NCBI RefSeq assembly: GCF_946885885.1
Contig: NZ_CAMPHN010000133.1
Coordinates: 1-11,903 of the forward strand
Direction of reading: 5' to 3'
Length of the DNA stretch: 11,903 nt
Source of the DNA: an uncultured Pseudomonas sp.
GTDB taxonomy: Bacteria > Pseudomonadota > Gammaproteobacteria > Pseudomonadales > Pseudomonadaceae
The notes below the pieces were generated by a model. The model did not search any database. It was given only the letters and a program-made list of their open reading frames with translations, and was not told the origin of the DNA. This document shows, piece after piece, positions 5,124 to 11,758 of this stretch; position 1 is the first letter of the stretch; every line of letters starts with the position of its first letter. The translations under genes were made by a program, and so were the position numbers.

Positions 5124-7581
5124 CGGCGAATTGCCTCAACAAGTCGGCGGGTTGGCGCCGGGCCATTTGCCAGAGCGGGCCGGCGGCCGCCAGTAAGCTG
5201 GTGCAAAGCCCGAGCGCGGCGAGCTGCAGCAGTTGCATGGGGAACACATGCAGCGGCAGGCGCCAGCCGAAGGCCTGGACATTGACCACCGCCACCAGGC
5301 ACCAGGCCAACAGCAACCCCAGGGGCATCGCCAGCAGCACCGTGAGGCCGGCCAGCAGCAGCGTTTGTCCCAGGCTCAACCAGGCCAATTGCCGTCGCCC
5401 CAAGCCCAAGGCCCACAAGGGCGCCAACTGGCCGAGGCGGCTCTGCCCCAGGGTCAGCAGGCTGATAAACAGCGCCACCCCGGCCACGCCCAGGGTCAGG
5501 CTATTGAGCGCGGCGGTGGCGGCGAAAGTGCGTTCGAAGATCCGCGTCGACCAGCGTTTCAGCTCAGCCTGGTCGATCAGGCGCAAGCCATCGGCGCCAT
5601 AGCGCTGTTCGAGCTGTGCTTTGAGTGGGGCCACGCGCGGCGCCGGCAGGCGCAGGCTGAGGTTACCCAGCACGGCGTCCGGCCAATGCCGTTGCAGCCA
5701 AGTGGCGCTTACCAGCACATGGCCCTTGGGGTTGCCGTAATCGGCATACAGCGCCAGCACCGGCAGGCGCTGCTCGCCATCGGCGGCCGGCAGGTGCAGG
5801 GTATCGCCCACCTGCAGGTCGAGACGCCGCGCCAGTTGTTCGCTGAGCATCGCCCCCTGGCCGCTGTGCAATTGCGGCCAGGCCTCGGTTTGCTGCTCCA
5901 GCAGCGGCCAATGCTGCGCATAGCTGGGGTGCTCGACGATGCCCTGGACTTGCACTGGCGAGCCTTGCAGGCGCAGGTCGACATGCCAGTGCGGCAGCGC
6001 ATCGATATCCGCCTGCGGCTCCAACCAGGCGAGCACCTGCCGCGATTGCGCGGCGTCGCGCGGCGACACATACAGCTCGGCGGACAGGCGTTGATCGAGC
6101 CAGCCGACGAAGGTCTGGCGAAAGCCCTCGGTCATGCTGCCGACGCCGACGCTGGCCGACAGCGCCAGCAGCAGCGCCATCAACGCCAAGGCCAGGGCCG
6201 GCAGTTGCTGACGGCTATCGGCGACGAACCATTCGGCCACAGGCCCACGGCTATGGCGCGCGAGCACGGCCAGGGCGCCATCGAGCAACGCCGGCAACAG
6301 CAAGGCCGCGGCCAGCAGCAGGGCACCGAGCAGGGCAAAGGCGCTGAGCAGGCTGTCGCCGAACGCCCAACAGGCCAAGGCGATCAGCAACAACACGGCC
6401 GCCAACCAGGCTTGGCGTTTTAGCCAGCGGCTTTGGGCCTGACGCCAGGCTTGCGGCTGGGCCAGCGCCAACAACGGCAGATTGGCCGCGCGTAGCAGAC
6501 TGTTGGCGCCTGCCAGCAAGGCGCCGAGCAGGCTGATCGCCAACCCGGCCAACCACCACTGCGGCGACAGATTCAACTGCCCGGCCACTTCCGCGCCATA
6601 GAGCCCGCGCAGGCTCGCAGCCAGGTCGCCGAGCAACCAACTGGCCAACAGGTAGCCACTGACGACCCCGGCCAGTCCCGCGAGCAGGGCGAAAAGCCCC
6701 AATTCCAACGCCAAGGCAGTGAGCAAGCCCCGCAGGCTGACCCCGCAGGCGCGCAGGGTGCGCAGCAAACCGCGACGCTGCTCCAGCGCCAGGCCAATCG
6801 CCGCGTGCACGATAAACAGGCCGACGATAAAGGCCAGCAAGCCGAGCGCGGTCAAGTTGAGGTGAAAACTGGCGGTCAGGCGCTGTAGATCGTCGTCATC
6901 TTCAGCCGCTTGCAGCCGCAGTAGAGCATTCAGCTCCGCCGGCAACTCGGGCGCGCGTGCGGCGTAGTCCGCCGGCAACAGCAGCCGCGAGAGTTGCCCC
7001 GACGCCTGCAACAGGCGCTGCGCCTGACCGATATCGACGAGGATCACCCCAGGCGCCAATTGCGGCTGTAGCTGCAACGGCGGCAGGCGCTGGCCGTCGA
7101 GCGTCACTACCGGTTCGCCGGCCTTGAGGCCCAAACGGGCCAAGGTATCCGGCGCGATCCAGGCCTGGCCGGATGCTCCGATAAAGGCGGCGAGATCGAT
7201 AGCACTAGCGCCCTGCCCTGCTATTTCGCTGCCGGCCGGCAGGCTCAGCGGCTCGATGCCGAGCAGCTGCACACTCAGCGGCGGCTCGCCGGCAAAACGC
7301 AAGCGCCCTTCCAGTACCGGCGATACCGGCCAGCCGCTGCGCCGCAGTTGCACATAGAGTGGCTGAGCGAAGCGCTGACCCTGGCGCGGCAGCAACTGTG
7401 CCCGCGCAGGCCCGGCAAGTACGGCGCTGGCGCGGGCGTAATCGGCGCGCGCCTGGCTATTGAGCGCCTGCACCCCGGTCCACAGGGCGGTGGCCAGCCA
7501 CAAGCCGGTGAGGATGCTGAACAATTGCAACGGATGACGGCGCCAATGGCTGAGCAGCGCCAGCAGGCAGATGCGCAACAT
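5113..7581 (-). CDS. ABC transporter permease with two FtsX-like membrane regions
   Basis: This is an 822-residue inner-membrane permease of the type VII (MacB/LolCDE/FtsX) class, which couples cytoplasmic ATP hydrolysis to work on lipids or lipoproteins on the periplasmic side. It has a first span at about 20-38, a periplasmic domain to about 240, a first FtsX-like bundle at about 243-370, an extra hydrophobic pair at about 390-440, another span at about 460-482, a second periplasmic domain to about 690, and a second FtsX bundle at about 697-810 ending in ARRQPADLLRQFADEG. One chain with two FtsX regions resembles E. coli YbbP and differs from separate AttF/AttG permeases. The ATG lies 5 nt after the ATPase stop, with GGGAGG upstream. 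Substrate cannot be read from sequence. Confidence 0.9.
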   Translation of the reverse strand: MLRICLLALLSHWRRHPLQLFSILTGLWLATALWTGVQALNSQARADYARASAVLAGPARAQLLPRQGQRFAQPLYVQLRRSGWPVSPVLEGRLRFAGEPPLSVQLLGIEPLSLPAGSEIAGQGASAIDLAAFIGASGQAWIAPDTLARLGLKAGEPVVTLDGQRLPPLQLQPQLAPGVILVDIGQAQRLLQASGQLSRLLLPADYAARAPELPAELNALLRLQAAEDDDDLQRLTASFHLNLTALGLLAFIVGLFIVHAAIGLALEQRRGLLRTLRACGVSLRGLLTALALELGLFALLAGLAGVVSGYLLASWLLGDLAASLRGLYGAEVAGQLNLSPQWWLAGLAISLLGALLAGANSLLRAANLPLLALAQPQAWRQAQSRWLKRQAWLAAVLLLIALACWAFGDSLLSAFALLGALLLAAALLLPALLDGALAVLARHSRGPVAEWFVADSRQQLPALALALMALLLALSASVGVGSMTEGFRQTFVGWLDQRLSAELYVSPRDAAQSRQVLAWLEPQADIDALPHWHVDLRLQGSPVQVQGIVEHPSYAQHWPLLEQQTEAWPQLHSGQGAMLSEQLARRLDLQVGDTLHLPAADGEQRLPVLALYADYGNPKGHVLVSATWLQRHWPDAVLGNLSLRLPAPRVAPLKAQLEQRYGADGLRLIDQAELKRWSTRIFERTFAATAALNSLTLGVAGVALFISLLTLGQSRLGQLAPLWALGLGRRQLAWLSLGQTLLLAGLTVLLAMPLGLLLAWCLVAVVNVQAFGWRLPLHVFPMQLLQLAALGLCTSLLAAAGPLWQMARRQPADLLRQFADEG

Positions 7582-7586
7582 GTTCG

Positions 7587-8252
7587 TCAGGCCTCCCGCG
7601 GTTGCACGTGGCCCAGATGCAGGTACAGGCTGTGCTCCAAGCGCGATGCCAGCCGTTCGCTATGGGTCACCAGCAACAGACTGCTGCCGGCCTCGCCGAC
7701 CAGCTCCAGGAAAAGCTCCAGCACGGTTTCGCTGCTCGCCTCATCGAGGCTGCCGGTCGGCTCATCGGCCAACACCAGCGAAGGCCGCGAGGCCAACGCC
7801 CGACCGATCGCCACGCGCTGCTGCTGGCCGCCGGAAAGCTGCTCGGGGTAACGCTGCAACAATGGCGTCAGCCCCAGGCGTTCGGCCAGATAGCTGACCC
7901 AGGCCGAGTCATGCCGCTCGGCCAGCCGCGCCTGAAACGCCAGATTGGCGGCGACGCTGAGGCTACCGATCAGGTTGTACTGCTGGAACACCAGGCCGAT
8001 GCCTTCGCGGCGCCAGCGCGCCAATTCGGCCTCGCCGCGCCCCTGCAACGGCTCGCCGTCGATCAGGATGCGCCCGCTGTCGACGCGCTCCAATCCGGCG
8101 ATCAGGTGCAGCAAGGTACTCTTACCGCTGCCCGATTCGCCCATCAGCGCCAGGCTGCTGCCCCTCGGCAATTGCAGGTCGACGCCGCGCAACACCGGCA
8201 AGCGGCCTTGGGCGGTGGCGAAGGCTTTATGCACATCCTCGACGATCAACAT
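7587..8252 (-). CDS. ABC transporter ATP-binding protein (LolD/MacB/YbbA class)
   Basis: This is a 221-residue ATPase that powers the adjacent FtsX-type permease. It has Walker A GESGSGKST, Q-loop FQQYNL, signature LSGGQQQR, Walker B LVLADEPTGSLD and the H-loop LVTHS. The LFQQYNL and ADEPTGSLD variants are typical of the LolD/MacB/YbbA group that works on lipoproteins and envelope substrates. I chose ATG 8252 (MLIVEDVHKAF), the usual family N terminus, with AAGGAG 12 nt upstream; a TTG at 8273 would add seven residues and sits on that ribosome-binding site. It is the first gene of a three-gene operon with the permease and the AttH-like lipoprotein, possibly four with the Cys-motif protein. 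The untranslated stretch upstream holds an inverted repeat (8291-8322). Confidence 0.94.
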   Translation of the reverse strand: MLIVEDVHKAFATAQGRLPVLRGVDLQLPRGSSLALMGESGSGKSTLLHLIAGLERVDSGRILIDGEPLQGRGEAELARWRREGIGLVFQQYNLIGSLSVAANLAFQARLAERHDSAWVSYLAERLGLTPLLQRYPEQLSGGQQQRVAIGRALASRPSLVLADEPTGSLDEASSETVLELFLELVGEAGSSLLLVTHSERLASRLEHSLYLHLGHVQPREA

Positions 8253-8290
8253 CCGCGCGGGCGACTCCTTCAAGGCTGATGACAGGCTTG

Positions 8291-8322
8291 GCTGCGGTCA
8301 TCATCGGGCTTTAAACCGCAGC
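8291..8322. promoter_or_regulatory. 8-bp inverted repeat upstream of the ABC operon
   Basis: GCTGCGGT at 8291-8298 and ACCGCAGC at 8315-8322 form a perfect 8-bp inverted repeat with a 16-nt spacer, 38-70 nt upstream of the ATPase ATG. There is no T-tract. It could be an RNA hairpin in the leader or an operator; the sequence does not decide. Confidence 0.35.
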
Positions 8323-8388
8323 AGGCCAGCAACTCATCGTCTGACCGATCAAGCAACCTGAACGCGGCACCGGCAACTTGCTCAAAAC

Positions 8389-8580
8389 TCTAGCAGGCCG
8401 TTGAAAAACGTAGGCGAGGCAGGCAAGACAAGGACTAGGCGTCCCCACAAAAACGGCCGAAAAAAGGACTGGGCTCGCACGCGAGTTTACTGCTGTAAAT
8501 GAGCATTTTGAGGCGCCGAGTCCCGGGCCGGTTTTAACGCAGTATTGCCAACGCAGGTAGTTTTTCAACAGCCTGCTAGA
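8389..8580. mobile_element. MITE-like non-autonomous inverted-repeat element (~192 bp)
   Basis: The ends are 21-bp inverted repeats with one mismatch: 8389-8409 reads TCTAGCAGGC-C-GTTGAAAAAC, and 8560-8580 is its complement with T in place of the inner C. The element has no transposase, a central TTTAC-TGCT-GTAAA hairpin (8486-8499) next to CTCGC-AC-GCGAG, and subterminal G+C blocks with loose symmetry. Elements with GTTGAAAAAC ends and this size recur between genes in Pseudomonas genomes as I recall them, but the copy number here cannot be seen. Exact ends are uncertain: if the outer TA at 8391-8392 and 8577-8578 is the target duplication, the element proper is slightly shorter. It sits between the divergently transcribed ABC operon and DUF2243 gene. 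Confidence 0.75.
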
Positions 8581-8619
8581 CCCGACCTTCCGGGACCATC
8601 GCATAACCAAGGGGGTTCT

Positions 8620-9135
8620 ATGAAAAACGCCAATCCAGCGGCGGATAAGCCCGCCTACCCGATCAGCGCCGGCGTGTTTCTCGGCCTGGGCCTCGGCGGT
8701 TTTTTCGACGGCATCGTGCTGCACCAGATCTTGCAGTGGCACCACATGCTCAGCAGCGCCGGTTACCCCATCGATAGCCTGGCCAATCTGTCCTACAACA
8801 CGCTATGGGACGGCCTGTTTCATGCCGCGACCTATGTCTTCGTACTGATCGGCCTGCTGCAATTGTGGCGCACCGCCCGCCGCCTGCATCGCCCGTGGTC
8901 GCACCGGGTATTCGCCGGCTCGATATTGCTGGGCTTCGGTCTGTTCAATCTGGTCGAGGGCATCGTCAACCATCACCTGCTGGGCTTGCACCACGTCAAC
9001 GAAAGCGTCGCCGAGCGTTATTGGATTTATTGGGATCTGGGGTTTTTGCTCTGGGGCTTGCTGATGCTGATCGGCGGGGGCTGGCTGATGCGCGTTGGCG
9101 CGCGGCGGCCGCAAGCGACGGTTGAGGTGGCGTAG
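8620..9135 (+). CDS. DUF2243 family four-helix membrane protein
   Basis: This is a 171-residue integral membrane protein of the DUF2243 family, of unknown function. Hydrophobic spans are near residues 15-36, 66-84, 97-115 and 136-157. The family signature GFFDGIVLHQILQWHHML occupies 27-44, and a second His-rich half, NLVEGIVNHHLLGLHHV, occupies 110-126. The two halves look like an internal repeat with paired membrane-border histidines (H35, H41, H42 and H118, H119, H124, H125) that could bind a metal or haem; this is inference. I chose ATG 8620 for its AAGGGGG site and because the upstream 25 codons would lie in the mobile element. It stands alone on the + strand, convergent with the desaturase gene. 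Confidence 0.88.
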   Translation: MKNANPAADKPAYPISAGVFLGLGLGGFFDGIVLHQILQWHHMLSSAGYPIDSLANLSYNTLWDGLFHAATYVFVLIGLLQLWRTARRLHRPWSHRVFAGSILLGFGLFNLVEGIVNHHLLGLHHVNESVAERYWIYWDLGFLLWGLLMLIGGGWLMRVGARRPQATVEVA

Positions 9136-9155
9136 ACGGTGGTGCTTTAGGGCAT

Positions 9156-9179
9156 GGGTATCGCTGCGCTCAACCTACG
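9156..9179. repeat. Short dispersed-type repeat (GGGTATCGCT...CAACCTACG)
   Basis: This 24-nt stretch after the DUF2243 stop starts GGGTATCGCTGCGCTCAACC and ends in CTACG. It resembles a short intergenic repeat often seen in Pseudomonas genomes. Only one copy is in this window, so the call rests on memory of the pattern. It lies between two convergent gene ends. Confidence 0.35.
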
Positions 9180-9209
9180 CGGCCCGGCCCATCCTGCGGT
9201 CCTCAAAGC

Positions 9210-10124
9210 TTAAGAGCAGGCCTGCCAGCGAGAACGAATGGTGTTGGTGTATGACGGCGAGCGCTCGACGGGCTGACCTTGTTCTAACAACCATTGCGAC
9301 AATGCCGGCAGGTTACGACTTGGCACCCGCGGATAGCGGTGGTGTTCGCCGTGGTAGTTGTAGTTGAGGTAGTGGATAAATGGCCGCTCGAACGGGTTGC
9401 TGGTATGACTGCGCAAGCGCATGACACCGGACTCACCCGGCATCGGCACATGCTCGCAAAAGCCGCGGATTTGCGACATGAACAAGCCAACCGTGGCGGC
9501 CGAGATTGGGAAGATCAAGCCGAGCCATAGCTGCTCACCACCGCTGGTGGCCAACAGAAAAAATGTGCCTTGCACGGCGACAAGGCCTAAGCACTCACCC
9601 AGGGTTACTCGCCAAGGCCGAGGCATCCTCAGCCGTTGCTTGAGCAGCGTGGCCATATGGATCAGGTTCCAGCCCAACAACGGCCGCAGCAGATGCCAGG
9701 CGAGCCGGCTGCGGCTGGCGGTGTCGAGGGCGCCATAATCGAGGAGTTGCGGATCGTCATCGTCACCAACCTTCATGTGGTGGCTTTTATGCAAGGCGTC
9801 GAAGGCGATGAAGTCCACCATCGTCCACCAGCCGCCTATACGCCCGACGATACGGTTCAAGGCTGGCGTGTGGAACAGCGAACCATGCACGGCCTCATGG
9901 ACCAATAGCGTCGTTTTCGATATGGCGACGCCCAGCGGCACTATTGCAGCAATGGCCAACCAAGGCGAAAGGCTCGCCCAAAAAGGCAGCATCGCGATAT
10001 GAATCAGCGGAACACCCAAGAGCCGCAACGTGGCGCGCAGCCCCCATCCATCGGATGTTTCGAAGAAGTGTTTGGGAATTACCAGCTTCTGCTTGGTTTG
10101 GTCAGTGGTCACGTCTATCTCCAT
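9210..10124 (-). CDS. Membrane fatty acid desaturase family protein
   Basis: This is a 304-residue membrane di-iron enzyme of the fatty acid desaturase/hydroxylase superfamily, which would introduce a double bond or hydroxyl group into a lipid chain. The three histidine boxes are clear: HEAVHG at 76-81, HKSHH at 112-116 and HGEHH at 258-262, with extra candidate ligands H225 (FCEH) and H240. Hydrophobic segments lie at about 35-74 and 175-220. Substrate and regiospecificity cannot be told; the short N terminus and NYNYHGEHHRYP motif fit the DesA/MocD-like branch. The listed start is ATG 10124, which has a poor ribosome-binding site; GTG 10112 has GGAG with a 6-nt spacing and is an equally good choice, four residues shorter. 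It is convergent with DUF2243. Confidence 0.9.
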   Translation of the reverse strand: MEIDVTTDQTKQKLVIPKHFFETSDGWGLRATLRLLGVPLIHIAMLPFWASLSPWLAIAAIVPLGVAISKTTLLVHEAVHGSLFHTPALNRIVGRIGGWWTMVDFIAFDALHKSHHMKVGDDDDPQLLDYGALDTASRSRLAWHLLRPLLGWNLIHMATLLKQRLRMPRPWRVTLGECLGLVAVQGTFFLLATSGGEQLWLGLIFPISAATVGLFMSQIRGFCEHVPMPGESGVMRLRSHTSNPFERPFIHYLNYNYHGEHHRYPRVPSRNLPALSQWLLEQGQPVERSPSYTNTIRSRWQACS

Positions 10125-10246
10125 TAGCGTCCACGCGCAGGACTGCCTTGATTACCACGCTCAGTTGCATAACGCGGTGGCCAACCGGCGACTAGTGAAG
10201 CACAGAAATGAACGACGACCCTATTCCCTGCCTCTCCACAAAAAAC
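10125..10246. other. Upstream region of the desaturase gene
   Basis: This is a noncoding stretch between the terminator at 10240-10272 and the desaturase start. It must hold the desaturase promoter, but I see no convincing -35/-10 pair and no other structure. Confidence 0.4.
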
Positions 10247-10272
10247 ATGCCCGCACCTCTCGGTGCGGGCAT
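10240..10272 (-). terminator. Rho-independent terminator after the TRAP remnant
   Basis: There is a perfect 11-bp stem (10247-10257 ATGCCCGCACC with 10262-10272) and a 4-nt loop. On the minus strand it is followed by six Ts (10245-10240). It lies 22 nt after the stop of the TRAP remnant and in the same direction, so it is that gene's original terminator. It would now end transcripts coming from the lipase gene before they reach the desaturase gene. Confidence 0.9.
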
Positions 10273-10294
10273 AGGTTCACGTTCAGCCTGGCAA

Positions 10295-10492
10295 TCAACA
10301 ACGATACGGCGACCCCGCCTTGGCCATCAGGGCGTTGTACTTCTTGAAGATCTCCACCACCCGCGCGCAGCGCGGGCTGGTTTTGGCGATTTCGTCCCAG
10401 AATTTCTGCGCTTCGGCTTCCACCGTGGCCCATTCGGCGTCGGGGATGGTGGTCAGCTTGAGTTTGTCGCCTTCAACCCGCAGTTGCGCCTC
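10295..10492 (-). pseudogene. 3' remnant of a TRAP transporter substrate-binding protein (DctP family)
   Basis: Reading the minus strand from 10492 to TGA 10295 gives 65 codons without a start: EAQLRVEGDKLKL, then IPDAEW, then AEAQKFWDEIAKTSPRCARV and KKYNALMAKAGSPYRC. This is the C-terminal end of DctP-type periplasmic solute-binding proteins, which are normally 320-370 residues, bring C4-dicarboxylates or other organic acids to a TRAP importer, and often end near '...KAG-PYR'. The frame is closed upstream by TAG at 10495-10493, and the lipase gene ends 50 nt beyond, so the first four-fifths of the gene is gone. The 3' terminator survives. It is a truncated remnant, probably left by a deletion or insertion that brought the lipase gene in. 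Confidence 0.7.
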
Positions 10493-10544
10493 CTACGGGA
10501 TTGGAGACCGCAGGTCGTACCGAAGAAAAGCCAGCGTCCGTCGC

Positions 10545-11429
10545 TTACAAACCGGCGTCGTGCAGACGCTGGGCATGTTCGACGAACAGCCGCACCGGGT
10601 CGTCGCCCTTGCCGACCAGGCCGAGGGGCTGGTTGACGATGCTCAGGTGGTCGAAGGTGAAGCTGTCGCCGAGCACCGTGCCCAGGTGCGAGCTGTTACG
10701 CCCGACCAAGCCATCGCACTGGCCGGCTTCGCGCTGGAAGCCATAGCGGGCGCAAATTCTGCACATCAGGCTCATGGCCTCGAAGCGCCTGATGCCGCGG
10801 TCGGTCACCCCTGGGGTAATGATGCCGGCCCAGGAGTAATAGCGCACGCCATCGACCTCGGCGGCGCCCTGCCCGCCCCAGGTATCCGGCAGGCCTTGCG
10901 GGTATTGCGCATTGAAGGCGGCGACGCCTTCGCTGGTCAGCGCGCGGTGCGCGGCGGCGACATCGATCGGCAGGCGCGGACCTTTATAGTCGGTTTCCAG
11001 CCAGCCCAGGCCATGCGCCATGAACCGCATCAGCGCGCTGACGAAGCGTTCCTGCCAACTGCCGGCGGCGAAGCGGCGATCCAGGTAGTCGGCCATTTCC
11101 GAGCCGTGATTAGGCCCGGCCACCGAGGTGACCGAGGCCACCCACTCGGGCTTTTTCGCCGCGGCGTAACGGGCGGTCAGCGCGCCCTGGCTGTGGCCGA
11201 GCAAATGCACCTTGGCGGCGCCGGTTTGCTCGCGGACCTCGGCGATCCGTTGCAATAGCTGCTCGCCGCGCACCTCGGTCGAATGCACTGCCGAGACCAA
11301 TACCGGGAACACCGTGGCGCCACGGTTGCGCAGCGCCGTGACGATGCCGTACCAATAGGGATAACCGAGCACCCGCACGAACCCCAACAATCCGGGGACC
11401 AGCACCAGGGGATAACGTGGCGTCGACAT
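10545..11429 (-). CDS. Triacylglycerol lipase, Proteus-type family I.1
   Basis: This is a 294-residue alpha/beta hydrolase that hydrolyses triacylglycerols or related esters. Oxyanion-loop motif PGLLGF is at 12-17 and nucleophile elbow GHSQG at 78-82 (S80). The catalytic Asp and His are D239 in CDGLVGRNSSHLG and H261 in FDHLSIVNQ. The start MSTPRYPLVLVPGLLGF and VNQPLGLVG pattern match Proteus lipases, which lack a signal peptide and need no Lif foldase; P. aeruginosa LipA, by contrast, has a signal peptide and a disulfide whose cysteines are absent here. It has C223, C226 and C238 instead. I chose ATG 11429 with AAGGAT upstream; the 76-codon extension to 11657 reads through a terminator and repeats and is rejected. 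It is alone on its strand, upstream of the TRAP remnant. How it is exported, if at all, is unclear. Confidence 0.9.
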   Translation of the reverse strand: MSTPRYPLVLVPGLLGFVRVLGYPYWYGIVTALRNRGATVFPVLVSAVHSTEVRGEQLLQRIAEVREQTGAAKVHLLGHSQGALTARYAAAKKPEWVASVTSVAGPNHGSEMADYLDRRFAAGSWQERFVSALMRFMAHGLGWLETDYKGPRLPIDVAAAHRALTSEGVAAFNAQYPQGLPDTWGGQGAAEVDGVRYYSWAGIITPGVTDRGIRRFEAMSLMCRICARYGFQREAGQCDGLVGRNSSHLGTVLGDSFTFDHLSIVNQPLGLVGKGDDPVRLFVEHAQRLHDAGL

Positions 11430-11470
11430 GAAACGGCGATCCTTCGTAGGCAATTCTCCGTAATAAAAGC

Positions 11471-11496
11471 AAAAAAGGGCCGCCCATGGCGACCCT
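11471..11496 (-). terminator. Rho-independent terminator upstream of the lipase gene
   Basis: On the minus strand an AGGGTCGCC-ATG-GGCGGCCCT hairpin (11496-11476) is followed by six Ts (11476-11471). One pair is G-U in the minus-strand RNA but would be C-A in the plus-strand RNA, and the T-tract follows only on the minus strand, so it works for minus transcripts. The nearest upstream minus gene is the partial one ending at 11759, more than 260 nt away. Confidence 0.8.
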
Positions 11497-11500
11497 AGAA

Positions 11501-11742
11501 TCTGTTGCCGTTTTGAACTAACCAATTGATCGATAAGAGCGAGCTCATATCGTTGAAGCACTGGCTCAGCTTCGTAGGGTGGGTTAGCCGCCTGTTGCGT
11601 TTGTCGGTCGACTCGCTGCGTCTGGTGCGGCGTAACCCACCATCGGCGCAACGCCATCCATCGCCTGGTGGGTTACGCGGCGCACGACCTTCATCTGCGC
11701 CTGGAGGACCGGCACTCGGCACCTCTTGTAAACGGCAACAGA
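11501..11742. repeat. Long-range 13-bp inverted repeat TCTGTTGCCGTTT
   Basis: TCTGTTGCCGTTT at 11501-11513 and its exact complement AAACGGCAACAGA at 11730-11742 enclose 216 nt that carry the GGTGGGTTA copies and no gene. CCCTA occurs just outside or near both arms. It may be the two ends of a small non-autonomous element or two copies of a short repeat in opposite orientation; no target duplication is evident. Confidence 0.5.
11574..11683. repeat. Three copies of a GGTGGGTTA(C)GC repeat, two forming a hairpin
   Basis: The copies are 11574-11592 (GTAGGGTGGGTTAGCCGCC), 11627-11641 (inverted, GCGGCGTAACCCACC) and 11667-11683 (GGTGGGTTACGCGGCGC). The second and third can form a perfect 12-bp stem (GCGTAACCCACC with GGTGGGTTACGC) with a 25-nt loop. 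The first and second can also pair. The pattern is that of the short palindromic intergenic repeats common in Pseudomonas. Possible roles are transcript end protection or weak termination. Confidence 0.65.
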
Positions 11743-11758
11743 CCCTAACGGTAGTGGA

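Larger units (their letters stand above)
8253..8619. other. Divergent intergenic region (ABC operon / DUF2243)
   Basis: This 367-nt region has no credible gene. It holds the leader inverted repeat at 8291-8322, the MITE-like element at 8389-8580 and the DUF2243 ribosome-binding site (AAGGGGG at about 8609-8615). Promoters for both directions should lie here, but I see no clear -35/-10 pair. The open minus-strand frame across the element is not coding. Confidence 0.7.
11430..11758. other. Repeat-rich intergenic region upstream of the lipase
   Basis: This 329-nt region has no credible gene. From left to right it holds the lipase ribosome-binding site, the terminator at 11471-11496, the left arm of a 13-bp inverted repeat (11501-11513), three copies of a GGTGGGTTA repeat and the right arm (11730-11742). 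A 17-codon minus-strand frame (MSSLLSINWLVQNGNRF, ending just before the terminator) has no ribosome-binding site and is not called. Confidence 0.7.

Noticed and set aside
5233..6423. 396-codon plus-strand open frame
   Set aside because: It is antisense to the permease gene and extremely Gln/Arg/His rich, which is the usual shadow of a Leu/Ala-rich GC-rich coding frame.
8486..8499. TTTAC-TGCT-GTAAA hairpin as a stand-alone regulatory site
   Set aside because: It lies at the centre of the MITE-like element and is best explained as part of it.
8311..8745. 144-codon minus-strand open frame
   Set aside because: It spans the MITE-like element and runs antisense into the DUF2243 gene; no recognisable domain or ribosome-binding site.
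10496..10544. Possible lipase terminator
   Set aside because: AGCG-ACGGA-CGCT followed by TTTTCTT on the minus strand is only a 4-bp stem, too weak to call.
10320..11258. 312-codon plus-strand open frame
   Set aside because: It is antisense to the lipase gene and the TRAP remnant, both of which have clear family motifs.
11430..11657. 76-codon N-terminal extension of the lipase frame
   Set aside because: It reads through a Rho-independent terminator and the GGTGGGTTA repeats, has no lipase similarity or signal peptide, and the ATG at 11429 gives the family N terminus.
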